Shown here piece after piece: positions 38,801 through 50,800 of a stretch of DNA of 64,000 nucleotides. Numbering within the stretch: position 1 is the first letter of the stretch; every line of letters starts with the position of its first letter. The DNA is taken from contig NW_019212830.1 of the NCBI RefSeq assembly GCF_002443255.2, positions 1 to 64,000 on the forward strand, given 5' to 3'. The position numbers and the translations under genes are program-made. This stretch comes from Varroa destructor (taxonomy: Eukaryota; Arthropoda; Arachnida; Mesostigmata; Varroidae). The notes beneath the pieces are model-generated. The model was not told where the DNA came from. It did not search any database and saw only the letters and a program-made list of their open reading frames with translations.

Positions 38801-41800
38801 AAGAACGTGCCTTCAAGCTGTATTAATCTATGAAGTTAAAACCGATATTTATCGGACCATTTCCCTAGCACTGATCGTTGCCGGTGTTAATCCTACGAAG
38901 AACGCCATCCGACCGAAATCTAGGACTGGTTTTTCCGCTTAGATTTCTATAACGGAACTATATTTAAATTATAGGAGTGAATCCTGCCGACGTATTGGGC
39001 GTTTTTACGTTCATTCCGTTCAATGGATATGTCTGTATCTGCTTAGAAGAACTGCGTTCCTCGGAAAGCAGTTCTTTTAAGCAGAATAACTTAAATTAAT
39101 CCCACCTTTAAGTTATTTTACCACATGTATGTCGGTAAATCAATTGAATATTTGAGATCCTTTTGCAGGAGTTACAGGAATAAGCCCAATTGCTACAAGC
39201 CGCCTATGCTATCCGTAAAAGCAGTAGATCCCAAGGGCGCGTAATATTATTCGAATACCTAACCTAATCATCTTATTTTAAGTTTAACATAAAGCGATGC
39301 TGAAACGACGAGCCTCTAGAATGAAGATATGATTAATTTATTAAAATATCCTGAAATAGTAACGCTCATAAATGGACCTGTTAGTAAAATAAGAATCTCT
39401 ATTCGTAGTCTACAAATAATTATAGCCTTTTCAAAATCATTCCTCGTGCAATGATCATCTAAAACACAACCTCATCCAAATCTAGTATTAAAACTGTTCT
39501 GTAATTTTCAATAATTACAAAGTCAACAGACGACCTAGTAAATACTTGTTAACTTACCCTAAGTGCAATTGTACTTAACATATGACTTAACGGGAAAGTT
39601 AACACGTACAAGTATCAGGTGCAAGTTGGGTAATCTGTTCATCTTTATTTAAAGATTCTTCTAAATGTGACAGACGCTGAATATGAAAAACGTGCTTTCC
39701 AATGTAATTATGAAGGAGAAATTATGAAAGGAGATGTATCGAATTTATTTAAAAATAGCACCAGTTTTTTAACAGAGCTTAATTACCAAAATATATAAGT
39801 CGTGTCCACAAGATAGGCACCTGGCAAAATATTTACAAAAAAAAAAAAGGCTTAGTCCAAGGTATAATAATCTACTATGTGTCATCATAACAGAGTAGAA
39901 ATTATGCTTCGATGATATCGTGTTGAATAATCTCACACACAACGTAAGTTTGGTTTTGTTTTTCGCTATAACTTCCGGATATCTATAAGCTTTTCTTAGA
40001 ATTTTTTTTCTAATTTAAGAAAGTGAATAGATGGGATTTTCGTTTCATTGCCAATTGCATTGAGTTAATTTTGCCAAGAGTAGCTGTAAAAAGTTTAGCA
40101 ATACGTTTAAGTTGAAATACTCAGACCAAGAAAAATGAAACCATGGGAAGAGTACAAATTTCCTTGCCTTTTTTATTGCTAGGTTTTAAAAGTAAGGGCA
40201 CAAATTAACTCAAAGTTTGCCAAAATTATCCGCATTTTTCTTTCGTTCAAATAAAATGTTTAAAAACAAGCCTTTGGCAAGCTCTGTTTCTGAACATTTT
40301 GATAACCAAACAAATATTTAATTAGAAAAACGATTTCTTTTTGTAGACCCTACAAAGCAAGAATAATTTAAAGTTAAACCCATGTCATTAGTTGATTTAT
40401 TGTCAGTATTGTTAGATTAATTGAGCCATTTATGAACCGGTAAAACCATTACGTAAGCAAAACGATATTCAAAATCGACACCACGATGAAGATATGAAGG
40501 CACGATTATATTAAGTTTATCATTATTTACTACGACGAGACATGAAACAAAAACACAAACAGTTCATCATCGTGTTATTCAGAGTTAGATAAGGAGAACA
40601 ATGGGAATCTAAATTGCTATGCCATCAACTATTCGTAGTTTTTTTTTTACCCACCTATCATCTTAACAGCTACCTTCAGTTGCACCTTCGATTTTGCTGG
40701 TTTTTAACAATAGAATTAACCTTTAAATTGTTTTATACAGTCAAGTGAGTGGTCGCAGTCGTACCCAGCTCTCTCAAGTCAGCTCTGGATAACAGGTTTC
40801 ATTTCAAATATATTTTCTGACACACAGCGTATTTTTAGATTTGTTTTTTTTTTCATTGTTTTTTTTTCCTAAAAATAGTGCTTTTGTAGTAATTTAGTCG
40901 TCTTTTTTTTTAGCGCAAAGCTTTCTGGTTTAGATAGCTCTTTCTAAGCTACGGTATCATCTCACATTGTTGGCCAGTGCACTGGAGAGTTGAACGCTGC
41001 AGGAGAGTTCGCGAAGTACTACGGTAGAAGAACTTTCGTTTCCTGGTGTATTATGATTTACCAAAAAAAATTGACATTTTTAAAGGCTGCAACTTACCGG
41101 CTGTAGAGTAACGAGGACACTTTGGGGACTATTACAAGGGACATAAAGGTTCGTCGCCAAGGCGATCAGGTAGTCACCTCGTCACCGGTTAAGGATTCCT
41201 TCTTTGTATTGGGTCGTTATCCAACTGATCATCTAAATGGAAAATACGAACAAGCATAATTCCTAAAACACACGGGTTTTTCCCTTATTTGTTAGCCTAT
41301 GAGAAGCCGACAGATAAATTTACAACGCATATATTTAAGCGCATTGGCTTCATTTCGTCGTTCGCTGGTAGGAGCAAACAGGTTACAACCACGCGCACCA
41401 AGTTTCCATCCATAAAATTGGTCCTATTTGCCCTTATTTGCTCCGTTACGGCCCGACCATGCAGCCGATCTGACGCAATATCCTCATTACAAGGCCAATA
41501 TCGCTAGGTGGGTTTAGCCAAATCTTTTTACACGTATGTCTTTGCGGTATTTTACTAATTTACATGGAATTCCATTGATTTTGTTAAAGCTGGTTAGCGA
41601 AGGACTCGATGTTTAACCTTCAGTACTATCAAATTCTGTAGATTATATATTTATTTTTTTACTGACAGATTCAGATACTCGCTGTCGACGAGCAAAGTGA
41701 CTATCGTGATTTCATTCCGCGTTCCGATACCGTGTTGTCGTACATCGTACCACGTACGTACCCTGTAGCTCTGTAGCCTTTGTCCGGTAAGTATTCCTAT

Positions 41801-44800
41801 TGTGTTATCGGTCCGGGTGGGCCCGATAACAGGATAGAAATACTAAAGCCTTAGCTGATCTGCAGGGCTAGACATCGTCTCTCGGACCTAATAACGTTCG
41901 ATATTTTCCACAGCACGCTCGTTACCGCCATTCGCCTAGAACTAACTATAATCGCCTATGAAGCGCTATAGTCGATGCACTGATGTTGGCATATTTGATT
42001 GTAGGAAAGCGGATTGACGAATCTATAGGATTGGCTTTGAACCTCAGAATGCTGGGGTCTGCCACTTTGTTTGCCTTGCTAGTTGCGGGCTTTGTACGTT
42101 AATGTGCGTTCTTTGGGAACAACGATAACAATCGGTGTTCTTTCTTTTCTAGATGCGTTCTTAGAAGTGGATGTCAGATTTTCTGGGTGTCTAACTACGA
42201 ATTACCCAAGTGACTTTGGCGCAGGAATTGACTTTTGCTATTGTGACGAGCTAAGCGAGGTAACCGATCGCAGTCTTTTGGACACCGCCCAGAAGCACAC
42301 TAAATTCAAGTTTAATGCCCAGTTGATCTAGCAATGCTCGTTTAAGATCCATATTTCTCTCTACATCTTCTAGCGGTAAAACAACAGCTCATGTAATCTG
42401 CCTGGAGGCATTTTGAATCGTATGTAATCGTTTCGCACACCGCATGAGCCGAGCTACATGCTAAGCGTACCTCTCGGGTACTAGGCCGGTCGCTCGCGAT
42501 CCTTCCAAAAGCGCTCATATTCCTCTACCCACCTTTTCGGCCTAGTACTGATTGGTCAAATGTCCACTCGCGGCTTTCGTCCAATCGCGTAGGCGGTATA
42601 CTAATGAACTTACTACCGCGTTCATAACGCTAGCCGTTCTGTCGCTATTGCCAAAATAAAGCGTATTGATTTTGCTTTGTTGCTGGCTATTAAGCACGAA
42701 CGCTCTAGAGCCACTTGTTCAGCTCTAATACAAACCTTGATGTGATCTTATTAATTAATTTGTAAATAATAAATAAATAAAATAGTTTGTTGTAGAAATA
42801 TGTATACACGCTCACTTGATCGAGAACAACCACAAAATAGTGCTAACAACTTAATTGGATGTTAATATTTCTTTATTAAAAATTTTACATATTTAGTATT
42901 TTATTGATGTGAAACACTAACAAAGTGAGCTATCTTGGCGTTTTTTTATCACAGTATTTGTTTCATCAAGTTTTGGCCATATCCTTGGCTATACCATTAA
43001 AATGGCTGTAAGTTTGTATCCATGAATTGCCGGAGTACATTTTGCTTTTCAATGACCCCTTTTAAAATAAGCCGAATGAAGTTATATCACATGAGCTGAG
43101 AAGCCACTCGACGTCATCCCGCCCGGACATTAGCCTCTCGCGGCATCATTTAATATTTAATTATGTTTTTATTTACGAAGAGAAATAAATCATTTTGGTG
43201 ATCTTCGAAACTTTTTTTTATGATTTGTGGTATAAGAAAGCCCGATACCATCCCCTTGTAGACTGCGACCCACATGCTGCATTAGACAGTGTTTTTTGAA
43301 ATGAAAATCGCCTTCGTGGATAGCCCGGACGTTCTCCAATCATATAGGCGATAATGTTATTTGTTCACACACTTTTTAGGTAAGAATGCCATCTTTGCTG
43401 AACACAGTTTTTTCGGGAAACAAAAGGGCCAGAAAGCAAGGAAGTGGCCAAAAATGGGTGAAGCGAACAATTGCCGCAAAGGATGCCCACCTCATTAATG
43501 TTACATTTAAGAAAATTTATGGGGTTTCCAGTAAGGAGAGATCAATGTTAACACGTCCAGTCTCTTTTTTCCCGTCTGTTTGAAGTCAAGCCAAAGCAAA
43601 TGCTCCTCCTTATGTATATCCGATGTAGTGCGTTCAAATTGGGGAAACCTTTGGCGGGCTACCTTTGATGATGGGCATGTGTTCATCCGCTATTCCTGGT
43701 ACCAGACAAAAGCCATTTTTTTCCAAAATGAAACAGAAAACTCGTCATGGTGGAGCATCATTTTGGCAAACGACGATAAGCAATTATACAATCTCCTCGC
43801 GCTGAAAAGTAGACGAGATTAAGAACTTTATTCTTCTCCCGAAGGTCTACGTTATCGGCAGCTTTGATGCGGGTTAAAAAGAATCCAAAGGAAATTTCTA
43901 TTATCCAGATTTGAATGCCTCAAAAAGTTACCAAAATGATTAAAAAAGCTATTTATGATTTACCTTGATATTTTGAAAAGAGGACTATAAATTGCCGATT
44001 GGGTTGTCCAGATAAGCACCAATAGCTAGTTTTTTGAAATTTTTCAAAAACCCGCCTCTTGTAGCTATTAGTCGTGTTGAGCCTTTACATTTTTCAAACC
44101 TTTGGCCTGCTATCGGCCCACAATATATATCATAAACCCATAGAAATTTCGTATCGGCGAACCAATAGATAGATGACATACTTTTTTTTGACTACGTTAA
44201 ATCAACAATATTTGTTAGTCCTAATCTTCATGCGGCTTTGGTTTTAAAAATCAGTTTACTTTACCAAAGATTTAGGAAAAGCTTTTTGTTGCCGGTGATA
44301 GCATGCACAAGCACGCTAAACGCACCTCGTATAGCTGGCACACCCGATCACGGTTGCGGGCACGTCAACTATGCGTGCTAAATTGTGTGCTTCAGCTGAA
44401 TTGTTTTTTCTGTCGTGACCCTCAAATAATTGTGCACAATGGTCTTTGACGCCTCCTGGAACGGCCAAGACTATACCAAGTTAACCTTTTTTAAGAGTCC
44501 TTCAACGCTTTTAGCTCACACAACGCTGGAATACTGCCGTTCAAGTATCACGTCTTTGAGTAGAACTTCACGGTCTTAAGAAGGATTTTCTAAAAAAATC
44601 TGCGAAGACTCCTTGAGTGTACTTGGAACACGATGCGACTGCTTTTATGGAGCCACCTCACAGATGTTGCATATCTAGCTTGATTATTCCCATTCCCATC
44701 TCGTGTTGTATATATAAAAAGAAGTACTGCTGCAAATATCCGTAGTAGTATCTGAATTGTTGCTGTTTTGCCGCTGCCCTTACCTTGTCACTCTTGTTAC

Positions 44801-47800
44801 GACTTGTCTACCCTATCCGTTAGCTGGCAGTCATCGTAGGGGTGTTCGTGAGGCTTGTGACCGAGAAAACAGAGTGAATGAGGTGCCAAATAATCTATCG
44901 TATGCTCTTCATTTTCCTTCTGTTCCTTTTCCGCTTTCTTCCATCCCAAAGAGATTCACTCAGAGACTGGCAATACAAGACGACCCGGTTCGCTGTCGAC
45001 TCACCCGCCGGAAGGCAACTATTGGGAAGCAGGGCAGATGCTGCCTGTTTTCGGTAGGGCGCCAAAATGACGTGAATGGGGATCGGGATCTGGACGAAGG
45101 CACTGAAAATCGGGATATGAAAGGGTAAAAAAGGGAAATGGAGGACAGAATCCTCATCGCGTGAAGAAAGCCAAGGCTCCTACATCGGCTCTTCTTCTAG
45201 TTCTGTTTTGGGCCCATCAATAGTACTGTTGCCTGCGCTATAGTGTTTCTGACGTCTACCAACCCTCCGTCCCTGACAGTTACTTCGCCCCATCCGCTAC
45301 ACCTCCTATTGCCCATGGATTCTAGTTTTTTTTTTTTGAGATCCTCTTCATTCGTCGCCCTTTCCCCGCGTACGCTGCTCCCCATTTCGCTTTCCCAAAT
45401 TCCCACAAAGCCAAGTCCGGCCGTCTTCGCTTCGTCTTTTTCTTATCCTTACTTCATTCGATGTTCTCCTAGGGACGTCTTTTCCCTGCCGCTTTTGATG
45501 CATTTGCAGCAGTCACAGTCTCGTAGCAACATTTTTGGCGTCGTTGGTCGCATCATCACCATCTACTTGGCCGCTCATCCTTTGCAATGGGAGAAAATTT
45601 CGGGATAGGCGACAGCAGCCAGCGAGCGACAGGACTGCCCTTCAGGAGAACAAGGAATGAGACGACGTCAGCAACGAAGACAACAACGTCATTCTGGAGT
45701 TTCCTTGCCCCTATTCTTCTCAGCCCATTCGCTGGACACCGGAGGGCGTAGTAGGATTTTGTGCGTTCAGGCGGCAAATGGAAGGATCGCGCCGCAGAAC
45801 GAGACGCTGATGAAACAGCCCAAAAGCAGGAATCACTTCATGCAGGATCCTGCGCATTGCCCCATTTTCCAGCTTCCTGCTTACGTGCACTCCTCATCAT
45901 CCTTGCGACGAGAGTTCACTAGAGTTTGAAGTCGATGACGTGTCTGCTTAGCTATTTCAATTGTCCTTTTTCTCAACGCTCCTTTCCACGGAAACTTTGT
46001 CTATACACGAATGTACCGGTTCTCGGGACTGCAGAAGCTGGTATAAGGCTTTTAGTGACGTTACTGTTAAACGTTGGAATACGGTTGCCTCCGTTAAAGC
46101 ACAGTTCAGATTTTCATCCTGTTTGGTGTACTAGTTAACTACGTTTTACCGGCTCTTGACAGACTTGATGTATTTCATTTGTGTTTTTGCTTGTTAACAT
46201 TCTCATTTGTTATAATATAGTAGCGCCAATCTATGGTTAGTCAGTGTTCTACATGTTAATATATATATATAATCATTGCTGGTTAATATACTTTAATAAA
46301 TAGAACGTATTGATGCTGTTTTCACAGAAACTGTAGGCCGCGATTTGTCCTAGTTCCTAGATCTTGGTTCAACTAGGGTTCTAAGTTTAGTTTTTAGCTT
46401 AAAAGAAAGAATATTACATGTGTTGCAATGTTCGAGAAGAATGCAATAAAGGTGTTTTTTTATAAAACAGTTGATTATAGGTAACGTACATTCACACCAT
46501 TTTGAACGGAAACGCTCTACATGCAATTTCTACAGCCTACATATACAGAACTTTCTACAAGCGCTCTGTGTAATAAACTATTAACCCGGCCCATCGATCA
46601 TTATTTCGTTTAAACTGAACTTTAGACGTACAATTACAACCAAAGAAAGAAAAATTATATGTAGGCTATTGCGACAATATAGTGCTGTTTTGTAACTATT
46701 CAAGTCAAACTACGTATAGAAATTGCCAGGCATCGCTTTCGGGTCGGTCTATTATTTAGAGGGGCATTTCAGACCCTGTATCCTTTAATATAGATGGCAT
46801 ATACTCGACTTTTTAAGCTCTGCAAAAACTATTCTGGGTAACCGCGCGTTTTGTTCAGGCTCGTCTTGCTGCCCAACCAGATCAGAGAAGGTATCGGTGT
46901 AACTGATAGCGGTCAATTGTTCTTGGCAATGCCTCCAATGGATTCAGCGGGCTCTCCATGGCGCTTCACAAATTGTTGAAACTGTCGACAAGCTAACACG
47001 ACTTTGTTTGATATCAACACCAATGGTAGCGACGAGAAACGTGTTATCGACCCAGCCCCTATCGGGGGAAGGGGGATATGTCCTTCTGTACCCCTATGTA
47101 TGTATCACTCTGTGCGTGGCAGCCGATTCACAAATGCCTTGTGCAGCTGCTAGTTCGGCAAAAGCTAACCGGAATAGTGCGAACGACTAGATAGCTAAAG
47201 AAATATCAATTCGTGATAACCACAACGAATGGAAAAGCATACTATGGCAAATTTACCAAACAGGTAGCGTCTTCCTAGCTGGCAACATAGATTAAGGTCT
47301 TTTAAGTAAGCCTCGGTGGCACGGCGATTTAAAAATAGACAATCAGCCTTGGCAAACAGCTGTTAGTATTGGCATACGCCTGAAACACCCGTTCATCCAA
47401 AGTTACTAGAACGATATTGGGAAGTCAGCTTAGAGCAACAGTCCCGTATTTTAACCATAGATTTACCATGAAACACTGAATAGTACCATGTTGTGGTTAT
47501 AATAAGGAAACTTTCTGCAACAATAACTAATTACATTGTGTGTTATTTACACACCGATAGCACAGAACACTCAAGTGGCAGTATCTAGAAACACTGTGTG
47601 TTACTATTTATGTCTACACACCTGTGTGAGGCATAAATAGCGTCGTGGTTTTTCTGAGAGGTGAATTTTTAGCGAAAACAGAAATGGTAAGCTGTCTATA
47701 TCTAACAAAAGACAGATAGTTTCGTACATGCTGAGTGTTTCGTGACCGTGGTCTGACAACAGTGATTATTCGTAATAGCGTATGCATTCGTTAGTATTCT

Positions 47801-50800
47801 CTAACCGCTTAAACTTAACCGCTGCAAACATTATTTTACCGGTTGAAATAGCTCACCTAGCTGTATCTGTCTGTTAACTAGTGGCCGTCGATTTCGAGAC
47901 TGAGAAATCAACAGTGCGCTGTTGATCAGGGGTAAATTCCGTCAACTTTTCCCGCTTCCGGTGGATCTGTTGCAAAACAAGACTTTTTCAAGCGGCGGCC
48001 GTGTACAATGCAATATCCGTACCTAAATGTCGGTCAGAATTTGCTACAATGCTTATCTTACTTCGGCTTTAATTCTGACTTTTGTATCCCATGTGATGCA
48101 TCTAATTTGTTTCTATGGCTCGTTTTTGTATGCACTTTCTTTATCACGCTCTACTGGCCGCGATTGAGGCGTGTCAAATCGTAGACATGTTTCTATAGTC
48201 CAAAGATCTACATTCAGGGCGACAATATTCAGCCTGTTGAACCTATATACTCTGCTCCTCATAATGACCACTCATATTTCTATCGAACGGCATTTGACGA
48301 TGTCTGAAGCGATACTGCGGCTTCTGTTGTTACTGAGCTTATTTTATCGACCACTATCCAAGATCATGACTTAGTTCTATCACGCCTTATGACTTCCAGT
48401 ACCTGATACTGAAGCTCGTTCTTGGGCAATATATTCTCGAAGATCTTTTTCCTTTTAGCATAGGACTCAGCTTGAATTTTTTAAGTTTTTCACTACACTG
48501 GATATATGTCTCTACAGCTTCACCTCGCTATTGTAAACACTCGTTCGGTCTCTCCTTAATTAGCGGGTTTTTCGTCTCAGGAAAAAAACACTTCCTCGAA
48601 CAAACACTCTGAAGTTTTATTTACGACGGAGCGTGATCGAGACTTCGAGTCCGTGCGAATCCGCTACACTTATTAGTAACGAGCAACCTTATTGCCCGTA
48701 GCTCGAATAACTTGAATCGTTTTAGCCATTGCGCTATACTCCGCACGTTTCACCGAAGAAGTCTTGTAATTGACTAGCACCAAGATACACGCCGCTAGTA
48801 GGTTCTTAGTACACGTTTTCCTATTCATCTTAAAGACGCGTTCCTGACGTGGTCTCAACTGCCGTGCACACTTTTTCCCTCTAATTAAGTTCTTTGCGAT
48901 AGAGTTGATGACACCACGTCTCATGCCAGAGTGCCAATTACTAGTCAGATGTTCCAAGAAATACATTATTAAGCCCAAATCATTCGAACTGTCAGCGCAA
49001 ATCTCTCACAAAGCTATGAGTCGTCTAAACTAATTCTCTCAATTTCTTTTGTTTTATCTGGGAATTTTTACAAATAGCGCTGCGAAAGTCGTAAGCACAC
49101 CATCCCTGCCGTGCCTTATATATATATATATATTGAACTTTATAATTGGATTAAACTTTAGCGAGCTTTTTACCGCACCAGGTAGTCGTTCATATACTAT
49201 TTGCTGTACTAATAAAACAAGTTCTTTCTAGAACGAAACGGCAAACTCACGATATAAGATAGCAGGTCCTTTTCGAAATTTGAGCGAAAATTAGATATCA
49301 TCCAAGGTATTCGCGGTGAACGAAGCGTCAACGAAATCATAAATCAAATCAGCAGGGTACTATGCCATGAATGAGTACGAGTAAAGCAAGCAGTCTCCAC
49401 CACAGCACAATGAAAAATCGACGAGATGGAAAAAAAAAACAGTGCCAACTTCACAGTTAATCGGTGCCGCTCAAAAGCGTATTTCTGACGATTTTTCTGT
49501 TTTAATTAGATCATTAGTAAAAAGATTTCATATAAGTAACCATACACGTCATATTTCGTAGAAGCACGGACATTTTTGAGTTGAATGAACTGAGGGATTT
49601 GATCGGTGTCGCTTGCTCTCAATTATCCCAACGGGTCTGGTAAGAAAAAATCATTTATCAGCTGCAGAAATAACCATTGGTTCCCTTACAACCCAGAATT
49701 TTAGATAAAACTAAATTTCCGGCCAATGCTAGTATTCGAAGTGTGGTATCCAGTAAAAAGACGTCGTATCACCATATTTTTGCCAAAAAAAAGGCGAATA
49801 CATTATGCGAGCAGTCCAAAAATCATTATGCAATCGTGGATAGCTGGAGTGCGTGAACAGGTGTTAATAAAATGATTCCGGAATGAGGATTCTGAACAAC
49901 CCAGATTTTAATACTTCGAATTACTATGTACAGGGCGTAATTGAGCGAAAGTTTAACAGGTTTTGACATGGCAATATCGATTTATTTACTTTTTACTATC
50001 CAAAAGATGTTTGCAGCGTTGCAAAGCTTCCGAGCGGTTTAGTTCCTGAATTGAAACTGTCATCGCAACTACTGGCGGTTAAATTAAGTAAAAGTGTTTT
50101 TAGCACACGGAAGAAAATGCTCAAATATTTGTCTTTGTTCGAAAAAACTCTAATCCCGCTTAGATGCTCTACTTTGCATACATGAGTGGGTGTCCTCAGC
50201 GTCAGCAGAGACACTTAGTACCACTTTAAAATACTCACATTCCTCTTTGTATGTTATTTTAGATCTTTAATGTTCACTGCTTTTTTTCTATGAATATCCT
50301 TTATATTACAGAAAAATTACGCTTCCATATCTCTTCTCATCAAAATAATGATTTAGGTGTTCTTAGCACCTATTCACAAACGTTTAATATCGTGAATGGT
50401 AGACACTAACAATCATCGCTTAAACAAAATTACGTATATGGAAATATGGAGGGTCTTAATTAGTTACTTATATGCTGATACGTACCGGAACAGCATTGTC
50501 ATCCTTACTGGGGACCTTCCACAACCTAAATATTTACAGCACAGCTCTTTCGGGCAAGAATGTGGTTTCTTACGATGTAACATTTTAGATTTGCATATAG
50601 AAAAGTAATAATAACGGCCGGTTTTGTTTACTGCTCCTCGCGTCTGATCTCTTCCGGACACATACAAACCCAAATTATTTAATTTTTCGTTTGCTGATGG
50701 TCGTACCGTCGTTATAGATGGCTGTAAAGTTCTTCGTTTGCCTAAATATAATAAACAAGATATTTTGCTCGTCAAGATCACAAAGTCCTATCCTTATTCT

